In this document: one piece after another, positions 37,110 to 51,098 of the stretch | Layout: the number at the start of each line of letters is the position of its first letter | Position numbering within the stretch: the stretch's first letter is position 1 | Origin: Anisakis pegreffii | Lineage: Eukaryota > Nematoda > Chromadorea > Rhabditida > Anisakidae | NCBI GenBank assembly: GCA_035041965.1 | Contig: JAPYMA010000840.1 | Coordinates: 1 to 64,000 of the forward strand | Direction of reading: 5' to 3' | Length of the DNA stretch: 64,000 nt | Made by a program: the position numbers and the translations under genes | Notes under the pieces: model-generated | Database searches by the model: none | Told to the model about the DNA's origin: nothing | Seen by the model: the letters and a program-made list of their open reading frames with translations, nothing else

Positions 37110-40100
37110 CGTACGCACGTCGAGGATTCAACTCGTCCGAGTGAATGAATCAAATGCCATCAAAATAATCTCTCAAATAAATAACCATTCGACACAATCA
37201 ACGAAACCCTCTCAGTTGCAGTGAACACAAAATGCAAATGACCACAACACACACCACACTATTATTATTTTATTCGCATGACGTTTTTCTGTACATATGC
37301 AAAAAAAAACATGAAACATAACACCAGCAAATGAGCTGTTATCAAGAAAAAAAGTCACCAAATTCTCATCGAACCACAAAAATCGGCAGTAGCCTTATGA
37401 ATTTTGAACCTGAAACGAGAAGAAAATGAAGTACCACGTCATCTCGAATATACAACTCACCTCAATTCTAAACTCGCTCTCACAAGTCCTCCCCCCCCTC
37501 CCTCAGTCCAGTTCCCACTCTCGAATTTACTCCCTACCACATCGCCTATTTATTCCCAACCAATTTTTACATTTCTCAAGTCATATATTCGAGATGATAC
37601 AGTAGTGCACTAAATTACCTCGCTACAGATGATACAATGTTGCAATAGAATGTTGTCTCACAGGATCATGAATCCAACTGCAACGACTAATTCCAAGAAA
37701 ATTGCACGGAAAATTTCCGTGAGATTTTGTGAATCCAAAGAAATTCTTTACAAATATCCGAAAAAGCGAATAGAGTGCCTTCAGCTCATCGTATTCATCA
37801 ACTTCCTTCCCAACTGTGATCAAGTCAAAATCTAACTCAAAACATCCTCCTTACCCACTTCACATTCTTCACAAATTTATTCAGACCGAAAACAATGGAC
37901 GATATCAATTGCATATCCATATCAATTGCACAATTCAACCACTTTCGTCGTCATTACGATAGGAATAATTCAAAAACGAAACGCAAAACAATAAATTCAA
38001 AACAAATCGATAAAGCACCACTGAAACGAATAACGATTAACGAATAAGGATCAATTCGAACGTTACTCAATTTTCATAACAATTATACAAAATTCACGTT
38101 CAAATTGCCATTTGAAACAGATTACACAACATAAAACGGCAGTCGTTTTCAATTCTCTCGAATGCAGTGCAATATTTAGTACGTAATCGTAAACTATCAC
38201 GAGACAATCCAAAACAACGTATGCGCTTTGCACATCGTGTAGTTAATTGATAACAATTAGTTATTTCATTGCTGAACAGTGTTTGCCTCTTCAAACAAAC
38301 CGTTTCACCGGTTCTAGAAATGAAGAGACTGAACTGAAATTCAAGTGAATCAAAGTGTTACTGTCCTCCTCAGTCTCATCTCAATAACCTAAAGCTTTTC
38401 ACGTTTCAGACATTGAACTTTAAGCTATAATCATCGGATCATTTCAAGAAAACATTCACGAATTACGGATATAAATCGCAAAAATACAACTCATCGCAAG
38501 AATTGTAAAACGACAACGAATATGAGGCGTTCAAAGGGAATAACTGCTCTTGAATTAAAAGCTGCGAATACATAAATGGGCACATGTCAATACATTACAC
38601 ACAATTGCTAGCGTTATTAGTATTATTACCTATGTAATGTTAGAAACAATTAGTATAAATTACTGAATGAATATTGCGAAAATAATTTAGATAACAATGA
38701 AACAAGAACAAAACATTCGACAGCATTGCATATATTAGATAAAAATTATAACGATACAAGGCATTACGTAACAACAATTCACTACAACACTCACTTGAAA
38801 CGTTCTTCAAGGAACGTTCCAAATGAAATGCGAGATAAAAATTACGGCAAATTGCATGAAAGAGACGAGGAAGACAACGTACACAAATGTCTGCTGTATA
38901 AATTCACTTTGGCTAATTTGCTATTCATAACGAGAACAAGCATTTGATCGATGAAATGGCTGAACGATTCTAACGATTTTTCACAAGCATTATTCTTTTC
39001 CAAATGTTTACTCAGGTACAAGAAGCTGATGAAAGAGTGTAACAATAAAATTCAACTCGTTGAAGTTTGCCTACTTCGGCAATCGTCCATTCATTCAGTT
39101 CAATTCTGATCAATCAATGTCCATTGACGAACAACGAACAATTGCGTAAGGACATCGCCTAATATTGACAAAGAAAAACAGCTGCCACAAAGCCGCAGAT
39201 TCGCAAACTGTTAGCCTAATCAAAGAAAATGGAACGAACAAAACAAAACGCAAAAGATTAGCGTGAGGATATGCTCAAATAGGCATAGAAAATGGTGAAT
39301 AAGAGCTGGACTTGAGTTGGTTCAATCAGTCAATTTATCAAGAAAAGAGTACTATGTACTCATGGCTGAAGTTAGATTGTGAGTCATAAACTAAAAACAA
39401 GACCGCCGGTTTGGCCTGGAAAATTGAGCCAATTAGTCAGATTTGAAAGCATCCAGGTGTATGGCACATAAGTTACAGCGTACAGTTTTCAAAATCAATT
39501 CGTGAAGCAGAATTTAAACTTTGTTAAATACAAGACTGCAATTTTTGGTTTGAGAACAGATCATCATCTAATTGAAAAATCTCGAGTTAATACAATTTGC
39601 TCTCCAAAATATCTTCAATGATTTTAATTTCACTTGCAAATTGTCCCATAAATAAATAAGCGCTACGTAATTTATGCGACTAAATCCATCAAAGGCTATT
39701 CTAAATTAAAGCAAATACATCCGAAGATGATGGAAAATTGTTAACATTATAGAGAGTGCATAAGTCCTTTGCAGAGAGACTAGCATAGACCAAATTTTGT
39801 GTAGCGACATCAAACTCAGATCTATCACTAATCCACCGTTAAAAATTGCTTCGAAAGCATTCGGTCATTTCAATGATTAGCTACCCATATAAGAGAGGTA
39901 GGAAGGTTACAAAATAAAAAACATTTTGCAAATATCTCAAATTCACTGAAATGAATCATTTTTCTAGTTAAGAAATCAACAATCACAAAACCGTTGAATT
40001 CGCCTAAATGCAATTAAAAACTCAAAAGAATGAGCGTTAAAATCATGAAAACATTTTCAGAAAACAATGACAAGGCCAATAGTTATAAACACATTCTTCA
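37110..40100. other. Intergenic between integrin 3' end and EMG1, no gene seen
   Basis: AT-rich. It should contain the EMG1 promoter and the integrin 3' UTR. No canonical AATAAA was found on the minus strand close to the integrin stop. Open frames here show no recognisable similarity. Confidence 0.5.
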
Positions 40101-43100
40101 TTACTTATTCTTCGCCGAATTGCCAGCATAAACTGGATTCTTGAACGTTGTCGTCGCTTGTTTATAGATCGGATTTTCATTCTGAAATTTATTAATAATT
40201 TTCAGAAAAACAAAAATAAATATAAACGGAATTCTTGATAGCAACGATTAATAAGGGAAAATCATCTATAGTGTTAATTATTCATTATCAGAAAAATCAT
40301 TCTTAATCATTCCATATTACGCTTTCCCTATTACGGCCGCGTAAATGTGATTTTCCCTTATTAATCGTTAATACCAAGAATCACCTCCACTGCGCGCACA
40401 ATAAAAGAAGGAAATATTGATAAATTATTCAATATTAGTCACTATCTCTCTCATAATACAACAAAAAATCATCCACAATACCGAATAACTATCCAATTCA
40501 GATCCACATCACTTAACCCATTATCGAAAAAAATCGTAAATAAAGTCAAATAAAATGAACGTACAGTGTCCCATTTGGCCATAAGCCTCTCGTTATCGAA
40601 CTTTGCGAATTCAGCACGATCGTGCAGAACGGTGAGAAGTTTCCAGACGAGAAGCAATATTAAGCCAAGAATGACGATACCAGCGATCACGCCCAATACT
40701 ATGGCCAAAATTGGCACAGGCGGAGGGCAATCTGAAAATTTCAATGAATTCTTTCTTCAAGAAGAACAAAAAGAGTCGCTGAATCAATCATCTATGATCA
40801 ATCACTCTGAACAACAATCAACCAGAACAATCCTTGCCAATTGTTTTTTCAAAAAACAAAATCAATGCTTACGATGGCTCACGATAATTGTTTTGACTGG
40901 CAGTCAGGCTCAATGTCTTAAAAATAATACCAACAAAACGAAGCCCTCAAACAACATCGCTACCTTTATCCTCTTTCACCCACACCGTAAGATTATCGGC
41001 CCGTTCGTTTTGATAATACAAAAAGTAGAAGGTACAGTCATCAGCTGGATCGACGAATTGACATTCTTTGGTATCGTTCAGCACTGAAACTTTTGAAATA
41101 ACGCAAAATTGCTGCATTGGATTAGTAGCACACAAATCACACGAAATATTATTGTATAATAGAACAAAAATTTAACGCACAAACTTCGGTTGCAGAAAAA
41201 CTCATTGATAAAATAAATTCTGATCAGATATATCATAAATGGACTGATTTTTTGGACAGTCAGAGAAACCTACTGAGCAGCTTATTTTCATAGTTTAATG
41301 AACTATCGCGATCAATGAAGACCATTCAAAAAAAAAACAGCCGAGCAACTACCACATTATCTCATCTGATAAGGTTTAATTTAAAATAATTGAAATTACA
41401 AAAGTTCCCTTTGTCGAGCTTAATGTAGGGTGAGTATAAAAGATATTGAACTACTTTTGATCAGTACAACGATGGAACAGATACGTGAAAGACAGCGATG
41501 ATAATATTACCAGGTAATTCTTTGACGGGTATAACAGTAAACGGGCAATCGGCGCATTGTGTTTCATTGTACGGTCCTGTACCCCATTGCTGACACATCA
41601 CACACGGCTTATGTTCCACACATTTCGTTGGACATGTCTAAAACATCATAACGCATCAACAAAATTATCGTTCATCATCTCCGAAGACATCGATCGATGT
41701 GATACTTTTGAGACAAATAAGATGAAAGCTTTCAAAAAATAGTGTTCAACTTCTTCATGGAATTCAATCTCAATTTCTTGATTAATTCCACTTATAAAAA
41801 GATGGCACTGACAGTTCTTACACAACACTTACGAATGAAGAACTCATGTTTCAGATGATTTGAAAAAAAATTAGAAATTATCGAAAATTGAGAAAGAATA
41901 TGCATGTTTCGTCCAGGAACAAAAAACAGAACCGTAAAGTACCTAGACAGCAGTCAATACATCACCATTTCAGAAACACTCCAGATCTAATCAGAATTTT
42001 AGACTGCGGTAAGAACAGTGAATGATTCAAAGCAACGAACCGGACATATTTCGCATTTAGGGCCCGAGTAACGGTGACCACCAGGTGCATCGCTAAAGCA
42101 ACGGCATCGTCCACAAATACACTTCCCTTGCCCGTTACACACCTTACCGTTTTCCGCTATACAACTGTCTTCACTCATCGGACATTCACATGCCCGACCT
42201 AAATAAAAGCTCATTTATTCATACCATTCATTTGAATATTACTTAACCATTCACGAATAAATGAATATAACAAAAGGATGGAAGTGTTTACATCTCGATT
42301 TATCACACAAATAACGGTCTTCCAACCGACTGTAATAAAATAACAGTAGATGAGTCGAAGTCTCCACAAACTGCTTGCCAATTCGAGGAGAATCGACAAC
42401 TCGCAGTTAATTACTTCCGGATTCAGAATATGTTAAATTTCGATAAAAGGCACATAATGATGACGACTGTAGAATAAAATAAACATTTTATTCTAAAGTC
42501 GTCATATCATTTTTAAGAACACATCAGAAAGAATCGAAAACAGCACCTGTCCATCCTGGTTCACAAGTGCACTGTCCACAAACGCAAGTTCCATGACCAG
42601 CACAGATCTTACGATCATGACGAGGACAATTGAAATTATCGCATTCACAGAACTGACCAGAGATTTTCTCGTTAATATTCTGAATGATCAATTTAGTTCA
42701 ATCAATTCTGAATTCAAAACTTTCACATCATTCCTTCAATAAATACTCAAACTCAAATCAAAAATCTACTCAACAACACAAAAGTGATTTCGATATGTGC
42801 AAAAATATCACTAGTATCACCTCCCATCAATATCAAAACCAAATCCAAATACGCACCAAATGAATGTCTAAATGATAACCAACGATAAACGCGCAACTTA
42901 CATCTCTCGGTGTACATTCGCACACCCCACAATTGCACACACCACGACCCTCACAGATCGCACTTTCATTCGTCCTTAAAATTTACAACTTGTGATGATA
43001 CAGTGTAAAATCGTGACAGATAAACTGTATTACCTCTATTTTTATCTTATAGTTAGTTGCATTCGAACTGAGGTAACAATAATCATTGAATTACAAAGGT

Positions 43101-46100
43101 AAAAGACGAAATCAAATCCGAAAAGAATATATTTCATTGCATTTCGGGTACTAACAAACGTAATTTATAGTCTATTCATACCTACATATTGTTGTATCAA
43201 TAATACCACACAACTCACCTTTTACATTTGGCATCTAACGCAACCGTAGATAATCCAGGAGCATCGCACTCACAGTGACGTCCACCACTCTGTCCTTTGC
43301 ACATACAAATACCGCATACCAAATCTCCTTTCGAATGACACACTGGTGAGTTGTATATCACTTCCTGAACGGCAAATTCGTCTGTTGAACATCTTTATTG
43401 AACAGTGATTATTTTACTAATGACTAATACCGTTCAATATTCGCTGTATACTTCAAGAAAGCAGATAGCTCATAAATATCTTTCATCATTAAAATCTTCA
43501 TACAAGAAATATTCTCGAAATATCTCCCAAAATGAGTGAGTAAGGAAGAAGATGAATCTATAGCTAAACCTTATTCTTCGAATTACTTTTCGCTTCATGT
43601 GCACTAAGTTTTCAATGAAAGGATACAACACAAACCACGTCAATGCATATAATTGGATCCATAAATCTATTCTTAATCCGTAACTGAGGTTCCACCATAT
43701 CTAATCTAATCACTAACATGTAATTGACAATCGCAGTCACACTGCACGTGCACATCCACGGCCAACGTCTCATCCAAACCACTCGGACCGATTCGAAGTG
43801 CAAAATCTCGCTGTTTAACGCAATGCGTTGCCTCGAGAGTCACCTCAAACGTCACCTCATCACCAACTTTGATACCATCGCAAACGTTCGTCTCCTTCAG
43901 AGCACGACCACTGAAATGAAAATTGAATCCTCTCTCTCCGCCAAAAAGAATTCCATAACCAAAATCAACAATATATAATAGCAAAACAACAATCTCTTTC
44001 AAATCGACGAGTTCCTTTCTAACTGTTGCCAAATGAACGCATTCGATATTTCCATATTATGCGAACACATTCCTATCTGGGAAAGGCATCGTTCAGAGAA
44101 GAAGAATCAACACAAAGTAACGCCTAACCTGAGGCACTTTGATCGATACGAAAGTCGTATTCCTTGTGTGGCATTTGCGTTGTCAACCATAATGATTTTT
44201 TGTGAAATTTTACGATATTCATCCTCAATTAAAGTGACGATATTCCTTGAATCGTCAGCCAATACACCCACTGAACTACTCACATCTGGTAGTGCTTCAC
44301 TTAACTGAAACGTTACGAAGACATAAATGTTGCGAAAAATTAATCAAATTCGGCAGCTGGAACGAATCAGATCGTCTACCGCATAAAATTCTCGCAAAAG
44401 AAACATACAAATATTCAAGTTATTGCTTCATAAAACACGTTTCATCGAATAAATGATTTGAATCGTAACTGATAGTGTTGATTACCTGTCTATAAAGTTG
44501 TTTATTCTTTTCGGTCACAGCGAAAATAAGATTTGCTTTGCGTTCTTTTATCTTCTGATGCAATAAAGCAATTGACGGATAGTCCTGTTCCAGAGACTTC
44601 GTGTAATATCCACGAGTATCCAAATGACATTTGCCGTCGTTCGGTACGACGACACCGGCCAACTGACAATACATTAATTCATATTCAACAATTTGACTGT
44701 ATTAAAATATCAAGATGATAAATTTAAAACACAGCTAATCTACAACGAATGAACCTAATTCACTACTCGCTAACACTATGAATTCTTTCCTTCAATAGCA
44801 TTGCGTTCTCAAAAGTTACGATGGTATTTCCGTGTTTGATATTCCCCTCTCTTCACGTATTCCGTAGATTGCAATTGGATTCAAAACGTGTCTTTGATGA
44901 TCGCCATTTCCCATTAAATGCATCTTACTTACGAGGGACACTACGAGTGCCATACGAACATGTGCGCAAATGATGAATAATCTAAATTAACATACCCTTC
45001 CATCACCAGCGAAATGAAAACCAGCATCTGTTGAGAAGACGATCATCTTACGTGCTCGTTCACGCCATCCGATACTATCCTACAACCAAATCAATTCATT
45101 GCTATTAACTGAATACAACATTCACCAGCAATGTCTTGCAATGAGAAGCAATATACTTTATAAACAACAGATTGCAATACTGATCACATCTCCATTTAAC
45201 ACTCCGCACTAATCACTAATGAGATTCTATGGAATTTGGATCTACTCTTACTTAAAAAGCGATTTTTATTCGATTGCCGTTCATCGAGGAAAGTTTTGCT
45301 CCAAACCGAATGGTGTATCGACGGTGTCATCGACGTTGCAATCTTTATCCTTAAGTATAAAATCGAAAATCTGTTCCATGAACTGGATGTGAATAAAATG
45401 GAATCCACTACGTACATTACAGGTAAGCGCTTGAACGACAGCGTCGAATCCTCCTTCTGGAGCATCGAGATTACCGGAAATTTCAGCTTCTTCGACTTCT
45501 TTCTGAAATACGACAAACGATGTGAGACACAGAATTTTGATATTCTCAATACAGTTACAACACGTTTTCCATTCATTCACACGATTCTTCCTCTAATTCA
45601 TGCCAGCTATCGCAATTGATATGGAAAACGAGTACAGCTCCTTCAGAAAGCTCTTCGTAGAGCCACCTTTTGATTCAAAATGAGAACTGATATCAGTGAG
45701 CGAGCTAAAATTCATGCGGATCACGTTCCCTGGACAAACTATCTTTTCAGTCGTGCGCTCATATCAAATTCCGGCACATTACAGTCCAGAAGCTCAGCGA
45801 CAACAACATTTCCTAGGATCGACTGCAATATGATACTGATGACAGTACATACCGAAAACCTTTGTGTATCCATTGTGAGACTCATTTGATTTTTGAAACC
45901 GTACGGCTGTGCACATTGCTCCGGACACGGCGATAACTGCCTGAAGATTCAAATCGATTCAAACAAATGTTTCTTTCAATTAGCAAATAATGTTTCATAA
46001 GCACAGTGAAACAAAAAATGAACTGAAAGAACCATTCGCTTGGAAATGCATCAAGACATCGTGATTTTTAACAAAAATTTTGCATAAGATTCGATAAGTT

Positions 46101-48658
46101 TTCTTCAAAATGTTCATCATGATCACAATATTAGAGAGGAATCGGTCGCAAATACCACTTGAACACTTACTTTTCGGGACGAGGATCGACGAAAGGCATC
46201 AGCTTTTTGTCGATGAAAGATCCAAATCCGAGCCGGAAGTTCTTCGTAATTGCTCGCATACGTTCAGCTGAAATATCGAATCGTTTAGACAAGTCACTGT
46301 GATAATCCGTTAATATTTATATATGTGTAAATTATCAATTTTTATGATGCTAAAAAATGCTTTCTGAGGAGTGAAAAGATAAAATTTTAATTCAAAGAAT
46401 TTGTCTTCAACGAATTCCATTAGCAAAATCTGTTTAAGAAAAGCATTATTGATGATACAATTCGATTATCTCCAATCTCCATATCTCCAACGATTTCATC
46501 AAATTAACACAAACATCAACCGAATTCACTGCTTTGCAATAAACTATCGAGAATCGAACCTAAAAGATCGCCCAATTCAGAAAGTTTCTTTTTGTCATCT
46601 TTCATCGAATACGACAAGTCCATCAAATAGTAAAGATCAACTGGATAGTCCACTGCTTGTCGATAGGTCACATTGAAACGTACTCTAGCTTCTGAAACCA
46701 ATCAAGTCTCATTCTTTTATTCTCGAATTTCATCCGATCCATTCTCAGAGACATTATCTTACAAGCTAGGGAGGCAGCATATGTCAACACTACGCAAATT
46801 AAGCGAACAATTTGAAATAGTGCGCACTTGAAGCAGTTTCCCATGAATCTTAATATTATTTTCACTACAGTCCTCATATCTGATGGATATTCAATCGCAC
46901 TGATTCAACTCGTTGATTTTATAGACGATTCACTGAAGCTGCATCAAATTAAGTGGGAGAAAAGAGTGAAATTTAAGTAGTGATGATGATAAAACGACGG
47001 ACTTGGCCTAATATTAACGACCATCCTTTGTGGTTTCAGCTGTATTGCTTCTTCTTCACTCGCGATATCGCCTGCATTTGTTAGTGGTTGGTTCTGAAAT
47101 CACATCATAATTTGTATTAGTCGCATTCGAATTCGAAATTTTCTGCAGAATGGATCAGTCAGTATGCTGTAAAATACACTTTCATTATCATTACTCCAAT
47201 CGACTCACAAAATGCTAAAAACTGCAAATCAATAACCTCAGCTGTCTGAACAGTTGTTTTCGGGAATTCAATCTCATCATCCGGACAGCCGTGTTCCGCT
47301 AATCGCTCGAGGCTATCACATCTTGGATGTTGATTGTCATCATCGAATCCCTGTAATTAACGTTTATTTTTTGGTGTCATCATCGGATGATAGTGATTAC
47401 GCTCACAACATTACTAACAGATTGGAACAGGACGGATGAACATGGTGATGATTATTAATGACATTAAACATACAACATCATGCTCACAGAACCACAAGTA
47501 CCCAAAAAACCGCACGAAACAAATCAATTCAATTTACATAAAAATTATTTTATCATACTGATTGGTTTCTAAATCAACATATCCAAAATATAATATGACA
47601 TTTTATGGAAGCCTATAAGACTTATTCTCTCAACGCTAACTGCACATCTCCATTGAAGGCGTGAATTATCAAAACTTTTTAGTTCATCATATTAGTGATT
47701 TATGGAATTACAAGAGCAAGAAACTTTCAAAATTATCAGTATTAATATCACTGTACAAAAATTCATCATTATCGATTATATCGCTAACACAGCTGCTGGA
47801 ATGTATTATCTCTTTCATTATAATATCATGGAGATTTTCGAATATATGAAAAAAATTTATCATAAATTCCTTTCACTCATTAAATTTTGCTTGAAATACG
47901 TTTAAAAAAGCACATGAAACTGGACGAATACTAACCACTTTACTACACCACGCACACGTATCATGAAACTGAATGCACGCACTGCACGTATAATTCTCTT
48001 TCGGTAGCGAATAACACGGAAAATCTTGCTTTGATTCCAGCACTGTTGCTGTCACTGAAAAGTATTCAATGCAATTTCGATTATCCGAGTGTACGAACAA
48101 ACACTATTATTACAATCAAGAAATGAACAATATCATTTATTGTTAAATGCCGACTGGAACGTTGAATTATGTAGTAATACTACCTAATGATTCATATTCA
48201 TCGATTTGATCGAATGAACACTTCGGGAAGATATTGAATAGTGAAATAAAAATAATCTGAAGTGGTCAATGAAACTGTTCACTGTCAGCACTAAATCAAT
48301 TCGATTACTTCGATTAATTCGACAACAACCTTTATGACTATCAACATATCAATTGCGAAACTGACGGAATAACTTTACCGTAGTATATTTAAGCATGAAT
48401 TTGTCGCAATAAAACTGAAGACACTTCAAGAGTTTCGAAGACTTCCCATACTGTCTTATCACCATACGTATTCCCTCTCATAATTAATTAATCTAACTCA
48501 TAAACACTCATCTAATCTAATGACACAACTAAAAATCCCAGAACAACGATCTATTCACCTGGATCATCATGATATTCTTGAGCGTTAAGGAGGCTTGTTG
48601 TTATGACTGATGATAAAACCAACAGAAACACAAATTTTTCGTTCGATCCATACACCAT
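40101..48658 (-). CDS. pat-3: Integrin beta subunit, PAT-3 type
   Basis: A cell-surface receptor chain that pairs with alpha integrins to bind extracellular matrix and link it to the cytoskeleton. Twenty coding exons: 48658-48559, 48054-47936, 47350-47237, 47093-47003, 46691-46560, 46267-46171, 45940-45853, 45502-45416, 45079-44996, 44662-44486, 44304-44129, 43910-43718, 43364-43219, 42974-42902, 42679-42547, 42198-42041, 41637-41511, 41083-40964, 40731-40565, 40181-40101. All phases agree, giving 820 residues. Domains are a signal peptide (1-26), a PSI domain ([17 protein letters not shown]), and a beta-I domain with [14 protein letters not shown] (D166, S168, S170). These are followed by Cys-rich EGF-like repeats (about 478-655), a membrane-proximal tail domain with NDT and NLT glycosylation sites, one membrane span (about 745-771), and a tail with [13 protein letters not shown] and NPVY for talin/kindlin-type partners. 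No defect seen. Tail identity points to nematode PAT-3. Confidence 0.97.
40231..40381. mobile_element. MITE-like element in last integrin intron
   Basis: A 151-bp segment with terminal inverted repeats of about 35 bp. Arms 40231-40265 and 40346-40381 share 'aacgattaataagggaaaat' with few mismatches elsewhere. Size, no coding capacity and intronic position fit a miniature inverted-repeat transposable element. Family unknown. Confidence 0.65.
42460..42505. repeat. Near-perfect 21-bp hairpin in integrin intron
   Basis: Arms 42460-42480 and 42485-42505 pair with one mismatch around a 4-base loop 'aaac'. It lies in the intron between the exons at 42547 and 42198. It could be a tiny foldback remnant or a structured intronic RNA element. 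Confidence 0.8.
45267..45340 (+). mobile_element. SINE fragment in integrin intron
   Basis: It matches the T-arm and tail of the SINE at 2075-2240. The shared blocks are 'ttcgatt.ccgttc', 'gaggaaagttttgct' (identical over 15 bases) and 'aaaccga.tggtgta'. It is on the plus strand, antisense to the integrin gene, in the intron between the exons at 45416 and 45079. It accounts for the long open frames that run past the exon there. Confidence 0.6.
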
Positions 48659-49650
48659 CGCGTTACCAACCCGTCGATGGAGCACTTCGGCTTCGAAGCC
48701 TCTGGAAATCTGATACCTTTAAACGATTACTCAAAGTATCAGTCTCATTCATTAATCGAATATGGCATCAACATTAAATGATATTCTTCATGGAACAATT
48801 ATACTAATTATGGTAATAATCTCGTAAATGAAGTCTAATGAAAACAAGAGCACAACATACCGCAACAGTAATGTTACATCAACATCAAATATTAATCTTA
48901 TTCACATTTGCAACAGCTAAGAAAGGATTTGACAGTAAGGATAACTTCCCTAACCCGAGCAATATCATTCAGCGTTTGCAAGCAAAAAATTTCTCGAAGA
49001 CAAAAAGTAATATCCACTAATAACATACAGGCATTCGTATGCTCGCAATAAGTTCTTGTAATTGTTAACATAATAAAACTCATTCATTTATTAATGAATA
49101 AAAATGTGATCCAAACGTTTATCAATTCACATCTCTAAATTCTGAACATTCGTCAGCAAACACATCAGCTTACAACTACTACGACCTATATATGAGCAAT
49201 TAAATGACGAAACTGATTTATTTTATCATCTTCATGAATCAACAATTACTCAACACTAAATACTGCATGAGTCACAATATCACATCAACAGGTAGCGGAA
49301 ACAATAAAATCGTGATGTATCAACAATTTATATGCGGATTCCACTGTATACTCGTGATACCTCAGGTGGGAAGGAATACACATAGTGTAAAGAAGGGGAC
49401 AATCTCCCAGGAATGTTCTCGGTATATTGGAGAGAAGTTTAAATGAATTTCTGAGATCAAAAGAAGATTGTTGATGATGCGCGAATTATGAATAAGAATA
49501 TTAAATTGCTGGAAATAATAAACAGTGAAAGGTAATCATAAAGGAGGTACTGTTAGAAATATAAATGATGATTAAGCTTAATTAATGCAGTCAGCTGAAT
49601 CCATGTAAAGTGTTGTGACCTTTCGACGAATCTTACTCTCCGCATATGTC

Positions 49651-49797
49651 ATTGAAATAATACAGTTGGATAATACAATGTTTTCATTGAAATAATGATA
49701 TAATTTTGTATTCTCATTGAAATATTTCAATATCATTGAAATATCTCATTGAAATAATACAATTTTTGTATTCATTGAAAAAATTTTTGTATTCTCA
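49651..49797. repeat. Degenerate 'cattgaaata' tandem tract
   Basis: At least six irregularly spaced copies of 'cattgaaata', interspersed with 'ttttgtattc' motifs. Confidence 0.6.
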
Positions 49798-50649
49798 ACT
49801 TTTATGACAATTGCAACAAAAAATAGATAGAATGAGACAAAATAAACACGGATATATTCTTCGTCATGAACGCATGACTTCTTTTATTGCCTTAATATGA
49901 AGTTAGAAAAGTGAACATGATATGATGACTGACTCAAAATGGGAACAGCTGAACTTGAAGTACACTGACTGCATGATGTCGATGGATAACTATGTCACTC
50001 GAGTTATAAAAGTAATACAGTTCGAAACTGTTCACTGATCCGATATGGAGTAATGCCCATTGATCTGATTCGATCCGGAATAATGCTTTCAACAAATGGG
50101 ACAAAGTGATTGGTAAACAGATCAATTGGCGTACGTCATGTGACAGCTATGCGATACTGATTCGAAAGTAATATCAAAACGATGTGGGCACATGCATGCG
50201 CTATGATAAGAATTAATTACATGTTTATGGAATGAATTTCGAATGGCAGAACAGATGTTTTGAGAGCAGTGATTGACTGACGTATTGCTTGATGAAGAAG
50301 CATAAGAATGTACTCTGATGGATGGTTTTTCGATGGAATACATAATTGAGACTCGAAAGAAGGGAATTTAATGATTCATATCAATGTAAGTGGTCGTGTG
50401 TGCGTGTAATGATGGCGATTTGCTTTTTTTTGTTGTTTAAAATGAATTAATCGCATCGTTGCATGGAACAAGGAATGCATTACGACGAAGAAACGAATTA
50501 ATTTGGTCACTTTAATTTCGGTATCATAAAATTTTTCCTTTTATAGTGCACATTGCATTCCTTTATTGGGCCAATTTCAAGTTTAATGTTAATTTTTTTC
50601 CATCTGTAATTGTTCTCTCAAACAATAATGGTGTTGTTTAGTGTTCGAT

Positions 50650-50850
50650 TACTGCTGACCGGGGTTACTTCTACGCATCCGAAAAATTACTCCTCGACTA
50701 AGCTCCTCCCTCAAGGAATTACTCCCCAACTCTGAGTTCCTCTTCCCCACGAATCAACACCCCACGACGGAGCCCTCCTTCGCCCCCTCCCTCGAAAAAA
50801 CTACTCCCGATGGGGTCCTTTACCCTCGAGTTAAAACGCTCTCGCTCCAC
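50650..50850. other. GC-rich, pyrimidine-rich island
   Basis: A block with 'gaattactcc', 'ctcctccctcaagg' and 'ccctccctcgaa' runs, set in very AT-rich DNA. On the minus strand it gives a Gly/Glu/Arg-rich frame. Similar short motifs occur in the EMG1 intron island at 34970-35185. Confidence 0.4.
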
Positions 50851-51048
50851 AAACACCACTAGCATAAACTGAATGATGCAATGGTCTAAATGAAATTTTC
50901 GATTGAATTTCACTTCCAATGAATCGAACCAATGTAAGCGTAAATATCAAGTCACTTCACAGGAAATGGGAAATCACCACAGAATCACAGCACCTTATCA
51001 GTTATCGAGAGGCATTATAAACCGACACTTAAAAGCATTTGTGTATAT

Positions 51049-51049
51049 A

Positions 51050-51098
<49 letters not shown>
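51049..51098. repeat. (AAT)n microsatellite
   Basis: About 16 near-perfect units. They create a poly-Asn open frame that is not a gene. Confidence 0.95.

Noticed and set aside
40566..41087. 173-codon plus-strand frame
   Set aside because: Antisense shadow of two integrin exons (40731-40565 and 41083-40964).
45236..45619. Long frames on both strands around integrin exon 45502-45416
   Set aside because: They run through the true exon and into intronic SINE-derived sequence; the splice sites and phases define only 87 coding bases here.
34637..48658. EMG1 and the integrin gene as an operon
   Set aside because: They are about 3 kb apart, each has its own apparent start, and no leader acceptor next to the EMG1 ATG was identified.
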